Positions 35,151-44,164 of a stretch of 64,000 bases of DNA are shown piece after piece (within the stretch, counting starts at the first letter, position 1; every line of letters begins with the position of its first letter). The position numbers and the translations under genes were made by a program. The notes beneath the pieces were generated by a model, which saw nothing but the letters and a program-made list of their open reading frames with translations, did not search any database and was not told the origin of the DNA. Origin of the DNA: Chloroflexota bacterium (lineage in GTDB: Bacteria > Chloroflexota > UBA6077 > FW602-bin22 > CADDYW01); contig CADDYW010000005.1 in the NCBI GenBank assembly GCA_902810745.1, positions 61,185 to 125,184 on the forward strand. The letters are read 5' to 3'.

Positions 35151-36563
35151 ATGGCGACACCAACCGCGCTTCCGGCTGAGAGAAGCGTCCAGCCCACGGT
35201 CCCAGCCGAGCAGTCCGAGTTTCCGGTTATCCGCGCGGGCTACACGTATGACGCGGTCGAGAAGCAGATCGGCGACATCGTGTTGGAGCGTCCGATCACC
35301 TTTGGCTTTGCCGTCGGTTTCATCGGCGCCGGCATGCTCGTTCTCGTCCTTCACTTCGCCGTTGTCTATCTGCTTCTGAGGGGTGTCGGGATCTGGGGAA
35401 TCGATATCCCGGTGGCCTGGGGATTCGCGATCATCAACTTCGTTTGGTGGATCGGAATTGGACACGCCGGAACACTCATCTCCGCGATCCTCTATCTGTT
35501 CCGTCAGCGCTGGCGAACCTCGATCAACCGCTTTGCCGAGGCGATGACGATCTTCGCCGTTATGTGCGCCGGTATGTTTCCACTTCTCCATCTCGGTCGT
35601 CCCTGGATGTTCTATTACCTGATTCCCTACCCCAGCACGATGGAGATCTGGCCGCAATTCCGCAGTCCGTTGATCTGGGACTTCTTCGCCGTCTCGACGT
35701 ACTTCACCGTCTCGGTCCTCTTCTGGTACTCCGGCATGGTGCCCGACTTCGCCGCGCTGCGTGATCGTGCGAAGAATCGCCTCGTGAAGATGATTTTCGG
35801 CATCATGTGCTTTGGCTGGCGTGGCTCCGCGCGCCACTGGCGCAACTACGAGGACGCCTACGTTCTGCTTGCTGCGCTGTCGACACCGCTAGTCGTGTCA
35901 GTGCACAGCGTCGTGAGCTTCGACTTCGCCGTCGGCATCGTGCCTGGCTGGCACTCGACCATCTTCCCACCGTACTTCGTTGCGGGAGCCCTTTACGCGG
36001 GATTCGCGATGGTACTTACGATCGCAATCATCCTGCGTCCGATCTTCAAGATCGAAGGCCTGGTCACGCTTCGCCACCTCGAAAACATGGCCAAGCTGAT
36101 GCTGGCCAGTGGTCTGGTCGTGATGTATGGCTACCTGATGGAAGGCTTCATGGCCTGGTACGGCGGTCGCGAGTTCGAAGTCTATCAGCAGCTGACCCGC
36201 CTATTCGGCGTCTATGGCGGCTGGGGCTGGGGCCTGATGCTCACGAACGTCCTGATTCCGCAGCTCCTGTGGTTCAAGCGCTGTCGGACAAACATCTGGT
36301 GGCTGCTCATTATCTCGACATCGATCAATATCGGAATGTGGATCGAGCGGTTCCTGATCGTCGTTGTCAGCCTCCACCGCGATTACATGCCTTCGGCCTG
36401 GGGCTTCTACACTCCGACGGTCTGGGACATCGCGACGTACGCGGGCACGCTCGGATTCTTCACGTTCGCCCTGTTCCTGTTCGTTCGCCTGCTGCCGATG
36501 ATTCCTGCTTTCGAGGTGAATGAGATGCTATCTCACTTTCGCCGGGGGAGCCAAGAAGCGTGA
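35151..36563 (+). CDS. actC: Alternative complex III membrane subunit ActC (NrfD/PsrC-like)
   Basis: 470 aa with about ten membrane helices. Follows actB directly. It is the NrfD/PsrC-type quinol-binding subunit: WWIGIGHAGTLISAILYLF and TIFAVMCAGMFPLLHLGRP are highly typical of ActC. It forms the membrane core of the complex together with ActF. The stop overlaps the GTG of actD. Confidence 0.94.
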   Translation: MATPTALPAERSVQPTVPAEQSEFPVIRAGYTYDAVEKQIGDIVLERPITFGFAVGFIGAGMLVLVLHFAVVYLLLRGVGIWGIDIPVAWGFAIINFVWWIGIGHAGTLISAILYLFRQRWRTSINRFAEAMTIFAVMCAGMFPLLHLGRPWMFYYLIPYPSTMEIWPQFRSPLIWDFFAVSTYFTVSVLFWYSGMVPDFAALRDRAKNRLVKMIFGIMCFGWRGSARHWRNYEDAYVLLAALSTPLVVSVHSVVSFDFAVGIVPGWHSTIFPPYFVAGALYAGFAMVLTIAIILRPIFKIEGLVTLRHLENMAKLMLASGLVVMYGYLMEGFMAWYGGREFEVYQQLTRLFGVYGGWGWGLMLTNVLIPQLLWFKRCRTNIWWLLIISTSINIGMWIERFLIVVVSLHRDYMPSAWGFYTPTVWDIATYAGTLGFFTFALFLFVRLLPMIPAFEVNEMLSHFRRGSQEA

Positions 36564-37114
36564 GCGCTCAGACGTCTGTTGAGCAGAGTCGGCTGTTCGG
36601 GGTGATGGCCGAGTTCACCGAGCCTGATCAGCTCGTGCGGGCAGCCCAGCGGGCATACGACGCTGGCTACCGACGGATGGATGCCCATACGCCGTTTCCA
36701 GTCGAGGGTCTGGCCGATGCGATCGGTATGCATCGAAGCTGGATTCCGCGGATCGTGCTGACATTCGGATTCATCGGCGGACTTACGGGGTATCTGTTTC
36801 AGGTTCTGACAATGGGGGTGTGGTATCCAATCAACGTCGGTGGGCGACCGTACAACAGTGTCCTGTCGTTCGTGCCCGTCACGTTCGAGCTGACGATTCT
36901 CTTTGCCTCCCTATCGGCGGTCATTTCATTGATCATTCTCAACCGACTTCCCGAGCCCTATCATCCAGTGTTCAACGTCGAAGACTTCGTTCGGGCCAGC
37001 ACCGATCGATTCTTTCTGGTGATCCAGGCCGACGATCCGAAGTTCGACGCGAGTCAGACGCCCGAGTTTCTTCGCAGCCTCGGCGCGCAGGGAGTTTTTG
37101 ATGTTCCGGAGTAA
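36560..37114 (+). CDS. actD: Alternative complex III membrane subunit ActD (DUF3341)
   Basis: 184 aa from GTG 36560. The N-terminal cytoplasmic domain has FGVMAEFTEPDQLVRAAQRA, then AGYRRMDAHTPFPVEGL, then two membrane helices and a C-terminal tail (FFLVIQADDPKFD). This matches DUF3341. It is a structural subunit at the inner face. Confidence 0.93.
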   Translation: MSAQTSVEQSRLFGVMAEFTEPDQLVRAAQRAYDAGYRRMDAHTPFPVEGLADAIGMHRSWIPRIVLTFGFIGGLTGYLFQVLTMGVWYPINVGGRPYNSVLSFVPVTFELTILFASLSAVISLIILNRLPEPYHPVFNVEDFVRASTDRFFLVIQADDPKFDASQTPEFLRSLGAQGVFDVPE

Positions 37115-37706
37115 TCGACGAACCCGGCGCGCGATGTTCACGCTTCTCGCGGTGCTCGCGCTTTTTCTCAGTGCGTGCAGTCAGAAGATGCGCGATCAGC
37201 CGAAGCTGAACCCCGACGAGGCGACGACCTTGCTGCCCGGCGGCACCGCCAGCCAGCCCATCGTCGCCGATACCGTTCCTCGTGGCTACGTAAACGACGA
37301 CGTCGAGTTCACCACGGGAAAGGATGCGTCGGGCCAGCTCGTGACCGAGTTTCCATTTCCGATAACCAAGCAAGACATTCTCCGTGGCGAGGAGCGATTC
37401 AACATCTACTGTGCGCCCTGCCACGGCCACGTCGGAAACGGCGCGGGCGTCGTCGCTTTGCGCGGCTTTCCTGGACCTCCATCCTACCACCAGGATCGAC
37501 TACGCAACGCGCCCGTCGGCCACTTCTTCGACGTCATCACCAATGGCTTTGGTCGAATGCCGAGCTACGCCAACCAGATTCCGCCAGAAGATCGCTGGCG
37601 TATCGTGGCATACATCCGTGCTCTCCAGCTCAGCCAGCACGCCGACGTTAAGTCACTGCCGGCCGCTGATCAGCAGCAGCTTCAGAAAGTCCAATCCGGA
37701 GGCTAG
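37101..37706 (+). CDS. actE: Alternative complex III monohaem cytochrome c subunit ActE (lipoprotein)
   Basis: 201 aa. Lipoprotein signal peptide with LFLSAC lipobox (about residues 22-27), so it is anchored on the outer face. One haem motif CAPCH, followed by GHVGNGAGV, with distal Met in FGRMPSYANQIPPEDRW. It passes electrons to a terminal oxidase or soluble acceptor. The ATG overlaps the end of actD by 14 bases. A GTG/TTG one codon upstream is an alternative start. Confidence 0.93.
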   Translation: MFRSNRRTRRAMFTLLAVLALFLSACSQKMRDQPKLNPDEATTLLPGGTASQPIVADTVPRGYVNDDVEFTTGKDASGQLVTEFPFPITKQDILRGEERFNIYCAPCHGHVGNGAGVVALRGFPGPPSYHQDRLRNAPVGHFFDVITNGFGRMPSYANQIPPEDRWRIVAYIRALQLSQHADVKSLPAADQQQLQKVQSGG

Positions 37707-37711
37707 TCCGG

Positions 37712-38929
37712 GTGATTAGAATCGACGAAACCGCCCAGCCCGTCCTGCAACGCGTTCAGAGGATCGCCTTGATCGTCTGTGTGGTGGGAGTGGTGCTCTC
37801 GATCGCTGGGCTGGTCATCAATCCGTCCCAGTTCTTTCAATCGTACCTGGTCGCGTTTCTCTACTGTTTCGGTCTGTCCGTCGCCGGCCTGGGTTTCAGT
37901 ATGATCCACTACCTGGGTGGCGGACGATGGGGTGCGGCGATTGGAGATGTTCTTCGCTCCAGCGCATCCCTTTTCTGGGTCCTGGCGATCATGTTCCTGC
38001 CGATCATCGGCGGGGTGACCTACCTGTATTCCTGGTCCAATCCCGCGGTGATCGCCGCGGATCCTTTGCTCCATCACAAGGCAACTTGGTTCAGCGTGCC
38101 CGTCTGGGTCATGCGGGCGGTTGTCTACTTCGCCGTCTGGCTCCTGCTTTCGCGATTCCTGGATCAGTGGTTCGTCCAGTGGGATAAGACCGGCGACCCC
38201 TCAATCCGCCGCCGCCTGCGTAACCTGAGTGGCGCGGGAATGGTGTTGCTCGTGCTGACCGTCTCGTTCGCGATGTTCGACTGGGTGATGTCGCTCGAGC
38301 CCGACTGGACGTCGACGATCTACGGGCTGATGGTGCTGGTCGGGCATACTCTCTCCGGCTGGGCCTTCGCCATTTTCGTGCTCACCCAGCTTCGCGGTCG
38401 CTGGCCGGTCCGGGAGTACGATTCGTGGCGGCTCTGGCAGGATCTGGGAAGCCTGCTGCTTGCCAACCTGATCCTCTGGGCTTATATGTCATTCGATCAG
38501 TTCATGCTGATCTGGGTTGGTAATCTGAACGACGAGATTCCCTGGTACCTGCACCGAATGGCGAACGGCTGGCAATACGTTGGAATTGTCGTCATCATCG
38601 CCCAGTTCGCGATTCCGTTTCTCTCGCTCGTTCTGCGCCCGGTCCGCCGCAACCCGAACGTGCTCGCGCGCGTCACGGTATTCCTGTTCGTCACCAGGTT
38701 CATCGAAGATATCGTTCTCGTCGAACCCGAGTTCCCGCCGCTGAGTATCGTGAATCACTGGCAGGATCTCGCGCTCGTCCTCGCCCTGGGCGGGATCTGG
38801 CTTGCGCTCTTCTGCCGACAGCTTCAGGCACGACTGGTCGTGGTCCGACCGGCGGCGATCTTCCCGGAGCACGAAGAGCACGCCGTTCATACGCCCATTC
38901 CCCACGAGCCGTCGCTGGGTACTGAGTGA
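37712..38929 (+). CDS. actF: Alternative complex III membrane subunit ActF (ActC paralogue)
   Basis: 405 aa from GTG 37712. About ten membrane helices. FDWVMSLEPDWTSTIYGL and GTLSGW-like VGHTLSGWAFA plus DLGSLLLANLILWAYMSFDQFM are characteristic of ActF. It is a diverged relative of ActC and contributes to proton movement or stability. The stop overlaps the next small gene. Confidence 0.93.
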   Translation: MIRIDETAQPVLQRVQRIALIVCVVGVVLSIAGLVINPSQFFQSYLVAFLYCFGLSVAGLGFSMIHYLGGGRWGAAIGDVLRSSASLFWVLAIMFLPIIGGVTYLYSWSNPAVIAADPLLHHKATWFSVPVWVMRAVVYFAVWLLLSRFLDQWFVQWDKTGDPSIRRRLRNLSGAGMVLLVLTVSFAMFDWVMSLEPDWTSTIYGLMVLVGHTLSGWAFAIFVLTQLRGRWPVREYDSWRLWQDLGSLLLANLILWAYMSFDQFMLIWVGNLNDEIPWYLHRMANGWQYVGIVVIIAQFAIPFLSLVLRPVRRNPNVLARVTVFLFVTRFIEDIVLVEPEFPPLSIVNHWQDLALVLALGGIWLALFCRQLQARLVVVRPAAIFPEHEEHAVHTPIPHEPSLGTE

Positions 38930-39279
38930 TGCATATGAGACGTCCACTTATCGCCGTCATCGCTGGCGCGATCGTCGTCGTCGTCATCGTCGTGGCCGTC
39001 GTGGTCTTTGGCGTTGGCCGCCCGCAGGCACCTCCTCAGCCGTCATCGCCATACACCGCGGCCGTCCTCGTTCCTGGGGAGGAAAAGGTTCTGAACAGCT
39101 ACGGCTGGGTCGATCAGAAGGCCGGTATCGCCAGAATTCCGATCTCTCGGGCGATCGATATTATCGCCGCCCAGGGACTCCCTTCTCGCCCGGCGATGTC
39201 CGCGCAGACCAAGGCAGCTGCCGAAACCATCCCATCCTACTCGAGCTCGGGAACCCAGCCTCGAGAGTGGCTCCATTGA
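38926..39279 (+). CDS. Small membrane-anchored protein of the alternative complex III operon
   Basis: 117 aa from GTG 38926 (GTGA overlap with actF), or from ATG 38929 or 38935. One N-terminal membrane helix made almost wholly of Val/Ile (AIVVVVIVVAVVVFGVG), then a Pro-rich linker and a conserved-looking YGWVDQKAGIARIPISRAID with GLPSRP. Proteins of this pattern are commonly found behind act or cytochrome oxidase genes; their role is not defined. It is probably an assembly or accessory factor. Confidence 0.75.
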   Translation: MMHMRRPLIAVIAGAIVVVVIVVAVVVFGVGRPQAPPQPSSPYTAAVLVPGEEKVLNSYGWVDQKAGIARIPISRAIDIIAAQGLPSRPAMSAQTKAAAETIPSYSSSGTQPREWLH

Positions 39280-39308
39280 TCGTGCGACGACGAGCGGAGG
39301 CTTACTAG

Positions 39309-39473
39309 ATGGCGGATACCGTGGTCATCATCATGATGGCTATTGCGGCGATTCTGTTGCTTTACGCATTCATCCTGCTGTTTCCGTACCTTCGGCGGGA
39401 AGCGCAGGAAGATGAAGCTCTCATTCGCACCCTGCAGTCACCGGATCGCAACACCGAAAACGAGAGCACGTAG
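39309..39473 (+). CDS. 54-residue single-helix membrane protein ending the act operon
   Basis: ATG 39309 with GAGCGGAGG about 15 bases upstream; the stop is TAG 39471. The chain is VVIIMMAIAAILLLYAFIL (one membrane helix), then PYLRREAQEDEALIRTL. The charge pattern puts the C-terminus inside. It lies 29 bases after the previous gene. Its small size and place resemble CcoQ-type or accessory subunits of respiratory complexes, but I do not recognise a family. The region after it (39474-39742) shows no gene and no clean terminator. Confidence 0.6.
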   Translation: MADTVVIIMMAIAAILLLYAFILLFPYLRREAQEDEALIRTLQSPDRNTENEST

Positions 39474-39742
39474 CTTCGTCCCGCGTGGCCCCGGACACCC
39501 GCTCCTATTCCGTTTCGTACTTCCAAAAGCTGTCCCATCACGCGGGAATCCGGGGCCGGGAGCTACACTCATACCACTTCCGCATGAAGATTCACTGACC
39601 CATCGGGGTGTCAATCCGAGCCACGGCGAGTGATTGCTGTCCGCGCGCAGCAGCCCGATGACGCGGCGTGCACTCCAGATGGAGCCCTCGCGCGTGGACC
39701 TCGCTCGGCGGATACTGCTTCACTCCTGGGACGGAAAACGTA

Positions 39743-39940
39743 TCATTCCAGGAGCTGCTGGGCCTTCACCCAGTTTGCTGCCGCCGATTCCACCGTGAAT
39801 CCACAGGCACAGTTCACGGCCTCGTGCTCCGCGCAGCAGACCCAGGTACCGGCCGGGGTTTGTCTGCAGACGAGCACCGTGCCGTTGACAACAACCTGAG
39901 CCAGACGACGCTTGCCGTCGTCTTTCGACAGGTACCGCAT
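39743..39940 (-). CDS. Small cysteine-rich protein
   Basis: 65 aa. Starts MRYLSKDDGKRRLAQVV and has six cysteines in VLVCRQ, WVCCAEHEAVNCACGF and the end is helical (AAANWVKAQQLLE). The Cys/His spacing suggests a small zinc site. A very good promoter on the same strand (39970-39998) starts transcription about 23 bases upstream, which is why I take it as real against the open frames on the other strand. Function unknown. Confidence 0.55.
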   Translation of the reverse strand: MRYLSKDDGKRRLAQVVVNGTVLVCRQTPAGTWVCCAEHEAVNCACGFTVESAAANWVKAQQLLE

Positions 39941-39969
39941 CGGGCATCACCCCGCGGAAAAGGTACATC

Positions 39970-39998
39970 ATTATTGATACATTCCACGGGGCTGTCAA
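39970..39998 (-). promoter_or_regulatory. Sigma-70 promoter in front of the small Cys-rich gene
   Basis: On the minus strand: TTGACA (39998-39993), 17-base spacer, AATAAT (39975-39970). The start point is near 39963. It lies just past the end of the oxidoreductase gene 40016-41014, so it drives only the 65-residue gene. Confidence 0.7.
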
Positions 39999-40015
39999 GC
40001 GGTGGCGGAGACAAG

Positions 40016-41014
40016 TCACCGGTCGACCACCACTTCGCGGCCGGTCGCGGCGGATCGCTCGATCGCGTCCATGACCCGAATGACCTCGAGACCGTGATGC
40101 ACGCTCACGGGTGGCTCGGTGTCATTCTCGACGCAGTCTAAGAACGCGTCAAACTGGTCGGCGAGAGAGTTGCGCCGTTCAACGTCAACTGGCCGCCACG
40201 ATTCGTCACGGCCGACCCACAGCCCATTCTCGCCAAACTGACCATACGGGAGCCGATACTTGAGCTGTCCATTCGTCCCGAAGTAATCGGCTCCGTACTG
40301 CGTGACTCCGGTTCGATAGGCAATTCGGCTCAACGTCGCGACAACACCGTTTTCGAACTGCAGAAAGGCCATCGCCGTATCGTCAGCCGGGATCTCCGGG
40401 TAGACCGGGTTGCCATTCATCGCCTTCACCGCCATGACGCGCGCGCCGACGTGCCAGAGCAGCCGGTCGATCATGTGCACGCCGTCCATCAGCATCATCC
40501 CACCGCCCAGCTTGCGGTCGAGCATCCAGCTCGGGCGTTTCTCCGGCTCCAGCGGCTTGTACCACGAATCGATCCCCATGATCAGCCGTCCGATCTCACC
40601 AGCGTCCAGCAGTCGTTTTGCCGCGGCGACGATCGGATAGAAGTGCTGGGTATGCCCAACCATGAACTTGATCCGGCTCGAGGAGACCGCCGCGACGATG
40701 CGCTCGCACTCCTCGACACTGTTCGCCAGCGGCTTCTCGATCAGCACGTGCTTGCCGGCCTGAACGGCGTCCACTGCCGCCTGCTCGTGGAGCCAGTGCG
40801 GAAGTGCGATGATCACCGCCTGGACGTCGGGAGATTCGAGGACGTCCCGGTAGTCACGCTGCCTACGAACCCCGGGAAAATCGCCAGCCACTCGCTCCAG
40901 CTTCGCCTGATCTGCCTCCGCGATGGCGACCAGCGACGCCCGAGGATTCTGCTGGACCGTCCTGGCGTGGGACGGACCAATTCGACCGAGACCGAGAACC
41001 GCGACGTTGATCAT
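40016..41014 (-). CDS. Gfo/Idh/MocA family oxidoreductase
   Basis: 332 aa. N-terminal Rossmann domain with INVAVLGLGRIGPSHA, the EKPLANSVEE motif with the catalytic Lys, and the C-terminal domain with DGVHMIDRLLWHVG holding the usual D-x3-H pair. It would use NAD(P) to oxidise or reduce a sugar or inositol derivative. It has no close neighbour on the same strand except the small Cys-rich gene with its own promoter. The substrate is not predictable. Confidence 0.88.
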   Translation of the reverse strand: MINVAVLGLGRIGPSHARTVQQNPRASLVAIAEADQAKLERVAGDFPGVRRQRDYRDVLESPDVQAVIIALPHWLHEQAAVDAVQAGKHVLIEKPLANSVEECERIVAAVSSSRIKFMVGHTQHFYPIVAAAKRLLDAGEIGRLIMGIDSWYKPLEPEKRPSWMLDRKLGGGMMLMDGVHMIDRLLWHVGARVMAVKAMNGNPVYPEIPADDTAMAFLQFENGVVATLSRIAYRTGVTQYGADYFGTNGQLKYRLPYGQFGENGLWVGRDESWRPVDVERRNSLADQFDAFLDCVENDTEPPVSVHHGLEVIRVMDAIERSAATGREVVVDR

Positions 41015-41219
41015 TGAACGTTCCTCCTCCCGCCCGCCGTCGACGAGCCATCGCCACGTGGCCTCTTTTCAGGCGCACCCTCTCACCGCCGCAACCCTCC
41101 CCGAGCAGGACCAGACGAGTGCATCGTGCTTCGAAAGCGGTGACCTGACGGTGCAGGGCCAGTGTCTCCGATCCTTTTGCCAAGTCACATCCTCGACAAG
41201 GATACGAACGACCTGCTGG

Positions 41220-41855
41220 CTACGATTCCCCGCTCACGTTCTCCTTGAGATGATCGACGACGTTCCAGCGAACGATCGAAATCTTACCCCCTTCGGCAAC
41301 CAGCTCGGAGAGCGCGCAGTTGTGCTTGAAGAATCGTCGCCAGTGCTGCGGTTTGTTGTCCGCGACGTCTGCCAGGAAGGTACTCAGAACGCCGCCGTGG
41401 CTGATGACGGCGACCGTCTCGCCGACGTGATCTCGAATCAGCTCCCGGAAGGCGCTTCGAACCCGCTCGTGAAATGCGTACCGAGGTTCACCTCCGGGGA
41501 ACTGAAACTCGATATCATCCTCATCCTGCGCACGTTCCCATTCGGACGGGAAGCGCGCCGCGATCTCCGAAATCGTCAGCCCTTCCGCGACCCCGAAGTA
41601 GACCTCGCGCAGGTCCTCGCGTACACGGATCGGCAACCCGGTGAGATCGGCCAGGGGTCGCGCGGTCCGGAGGGCGCGCGTGAGCGGACTGGAGTAGATG
41701 GCCGCGGGAGAATACACCCTGGCGACGAAACGTGCCATCCGTTGCGACTGCTCTACTCCAAGCGAGGTAAGGTCGGAGTCGGTCCACCCGGCCAGTCGCC
41801 CGGCAATGTTGTCTTCCGACTCCCCGTGGCGGATCAGGACAAGGCGAGTGATCAC
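41220..41855 (-). CDS. Histidine phosphatase (phosphoglycerate mutase-like) protein
   Basis: 211 aa. The catalytic RHG motif is in LVLIRHGESEDN, the second Arg in SSPLTRALRTARPLA, the Glu region in REVYFGVAEG, and the second His in VAVISHGGVLSTFLA. All phosphatase residues are present. GTG 41855 starts one base after the stop of the glycosyltransferase gene (TGACGTG), with GGGGAGAG 15 bases upstream; TTG 41897 inside that gene is the alternative. Substrate unknown. Confidence 0.85.
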   Translation of the reverse strand: MITRLVLIRHGESEDNIAGRLAGWTDSDLTSLGVEQSQRMARFVARVYSPAAIYSSPLTRALRTARPLADLTGLPIRVREDLREVYFGVAEGLTISEIAARFPSEWERAQDEDDIEFQFPGGEPRYAFHERVRSAFRELIRDHVGETVAVISHGGVLSTFLADVADNKPQHWRRFFKHNCALSELVAEGGKISIVRWNVVDHLKENVSGES

Positions 41856-41856
41856 G

Positions 41857-42861
41857 TCAGTGACGAAAAGCTCTCCCCAGCCTGGCAGCTCGTTCAATCA
41901 GCCCCTGGCCGACAAGGCTCGTTCGGCCGATTGCCAGGCCGGTGCCAAGGGCGAGCGCTCGAACGAAGAGCAACGCGGGCGACGCCAGCGCCGCGTCGGT
42001 CCCGGACCTGCGCGCGCGCCAGGCAAATGGAACCGTGGTCGACGCAAACGCAGCAAGAAAGACACCTGCCAGGGGAAGAAGTCGCTGCCAGCGCGAGCTC
42101 AGAACGACCGATGCGACCGCGAGGCCCGCGAGTGGAATCTGTTTCCGTAGCTCCGGCGGGGTCGCGCCATCCTTCCCGGTCTGGTCCGGATGACGCGCAT
42201 ACACCAGAGACCGCCAGAGGCCATAGCGCAGCTTCGAGGCCACGTAACGACGAAGGGTGCTACCGTGATGGTGGTAGACTTTTGCCTTCGGGGTGAAAAC
42301 GAATCGATGGCCCTTCTTTGACAGGCGATAGGACAGGTCGACATCCTCCGCGGCGCCGAGTGACGGATCAAACCCGCCCGCGCTAAGAAAGGCCGATCGA
42401 CGATACGCGGCGGTATAGCCATCGACGAAATCGATCAGGGAATCGCTTTCGAGGCAGCGATAGCGGTCCTCGTACTCCTCTTGAATCAACCGTGCTAGCA
42501 GGCCGGTTTGGTGCGTAACGTAAGCTCCCTTGACGCCGACCACGGTCGAGTCCTGGAACGGAGCAATCATCTGGGCGATCCAGTCCAGGGCAGGCACACA
42601 GTCCGGGTCGAGAAACAGGAGGATCTCTCCACGTGCAGCCCGCGCTCCGGTATTTCGTGCCGCAGCCATCCCAAGCGGTGGCTGAGGAATCACGCGCACC
42701 CCGTGAGAGCGGGCAACCGCACCGGTCGCATCCGTCGATCCATCGTCGACGACAATTACTTCGTACAGATCTCGCGGCACCGACTGACTGAGCGCGGCGA
42801 TCACGCACTCCCCAATCGTCTTCGCGACATTCCGTGCTGGTATAATGACAGAACAGTACAT
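41857..42861 (-). CDS. Family 2 glycosyltransferase with C-terminal membrane region
   Basis: 334 aa. GT-A fold with YCSVIIPARNVAKTIGECV, the nucleotide-binding VVDDGSTDATG, the metal-binding DxD in FLDPDCVPA and the catalytic region GAAEDVDLSYRL. The last about 120 residues are hydrophobic (LAGLAVASVVL, LLPLAGVFLAAFAS), so it is membrane-bound. It likely builds a cell-surface polysaccharide or glycolipid. Its neighbour 42995-44137 is another GT2 in the same direction. Confidence 0.87.
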   Translation of the reverse strand: MYCSVIIPARNVAKTIGECVIAALSQSVPRDLYEVIVVDDGSTDATGAVARSHGVRVIPQPPLGMAAARNTGARAARGEILLFLDPDCVPALDWIAQMIAPFQDSTVVGVKGAYVTHQTGLLARLIQEEYEDRYRCLESDSLIDFVDGYTAAYRRSAFLSAGGFDPSLGAAEDVDLSYRLSKKGHRFVFTPKAKVYHHHGSTLRRYVASKLRYGLWRSLVYARHPDQTGKDGATPPELRKQIPLAGLAVASVVLSSRWQRLLPLAGVFLAAFASTTVPFAWRARRSGTDAALASPALLFVRALALGTGLAIGRTSLVGQGLIERAARLGRAFRH

Positions 42862-42994
42862 CCCCGCCCTCTCCCACCTTGCTCGTCACCGGAAGGGCTC
42901 CTCGGGACCCGGTTGGAGGAACGTCAGCCCGCTGAGCCAGTTCTCCGGAACCTCCTATGCCCCGTGCAGCGGGGCATCAACGCAATACCGAAGG

Positions 42995-44137
42995 CTACTT
43001 GATCACCACACCATTGTCAAATTCACTCGACCAGTAAAGATGTGCGTACCGCCGATACATCGACCACGGCGACGGAATCGCCCCCATCTGGGACAGGACA
43101 CGCCAGCCAGGTACGCGTTGTCGTGCATGGGCATCCTTCCGCTTCGCCAGCGACGAACCAATGCCGACCAGGCCCGCGAGACGACCCGCAAGGCTGGCAA
43201 GCCGCGCTTCGAACGAGCGTCCTCCACCACGGGTAAATAGCAGCATCCCGAGGAGGCCTACGACGTCGTAGAGCAGAATCATCGGAAGGTAGAGCCAGAC
43301 CGCGGGGGACGGGTAATTCTTGGCGATCAGCCACACCTTGTTTCGCCCGAGGTGGAAGCGCTTGAATGGGGAGTCCTCTACCGCCGTCGACGAGTGGTGG
43401 TGAAACGCGCGCGCACGCGGCGCGTAGAGGCATCTCCACCCGGCTGCCTGGGCGCGCCAGGCGAGGTCAACGTCCTCGAGGTAGCAAAAAAAGTCCTCGT
43501 CGAAGGTGCCAACGTCGTCGAAAAGCGCACGACGGTACAGGGCCGCCCCTCCGCACGGGCCGAACACCTCTCGTTCGTCTTCGATCAGGTCGTTGGACGA
43601 TCCACCGTTCAGATGCCAGGCCAGGCCCGCACGATCGACGGAGATACCAGCCGAGTCCACCAGACACGGGTTATGCGAGAAGAGCATTCTGGCTGCGACC
43701 ATCCCCACGTCCGCGCGACCGGTAGCAACCCGCACCATCTCCTCCAGCCACGTTGGCTCAAGGTAGACGTCATTGTTCAGGGTGACGATGAACTCGCCAC
43801 GCGCGGCACGTATTCCGACATTACAGCCACCGGCGAAGCCACGGTTCGTCGGGAGTGCAATCACGCGAACGTCGGGAAATTCGCGGCGAAGCCAGTCGAC
43901 AGAGCCATCAGTCGAGCCGTTGTCGACGACAATCACCTCACGATGCGGATAGGTCTGGCACCGAATACTCTCGAGACAGTCAGCCAGAAGGTGACGTCCG
44001 TTGAAGTTAGGGATAACGATACTCACCAGCAAGGACCGCGAGGCGCGCGTGCCTGAGCTGACGGATCCGGTGGAAGCGTGGTACGCCTGCTCGTCGAGGG
44101 CGTGACGTACGGCTCGGATCCTGGTCTCTGTCCTCAT
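42995..44137 (-). CDS. Family 2 glycosyltransferase (rhamnosyltransferase-like)
   Basis: 380 aa. SLLVSIVIPNFNGRHLLADC, VVDNGSTDGSVDWLR, NRGFAGGCNVGIRAARG, the DxD in TLNNDVYLEP and EDVDLAWRAQAAGW form a typical GT2 of the rhamnosyl/galactofuranosyl type. A hydrophobic stretch near 290-310 (LYLPMILLYDVVGLLGMLL) suggests membrane contact. It probably belongs with 41857-42861 in one surface-glycan pathway. Confidence 0.88.
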   Translation of the reverse strand: MRTETRIRAVRHALDEQAYHASTGSVSSGTRASRSLLVSIVIPNFNGRHLLADCLESIRCQTYPHREVIVVDNGSTDGSVDWLRREFPDVRVIALPTNRGFAGGCNVGIRAARGEFIVTLNNDVYLEPTWLEEMVRVATGRADVGMVAARMLFSHNPCLVDSAGISVDRAGLAWHLNGGSSNDLIEDEREVFGPCGGAALYRRALFDDVGTFDEDFFCYLEDVDLAWRAQAAGWRCLYAPRARAFHHHSSTAVEDSPFKRFHLGRNKVWLIAKNYPSPAVWLYLPMILLYDVVGLLGMLLFTRGGGRSFEARLASLAGRLAGLVGIGSSLAKRKDAHARQRVPGWRVLSQMGAIPSPWSMYRRYAHLYWSSEFDNGVVIK

Positions 44138-44164
44138 TGCCCGCTACTCGACGCTCCGATGAAA

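Noticed and set aside
42838..42850. TGGTATAAT on the plus strand as promoter
   Set aside because: It lies inside the first codons of the minus-strand glycosyltransferase gene and points into no plus-strand gene.
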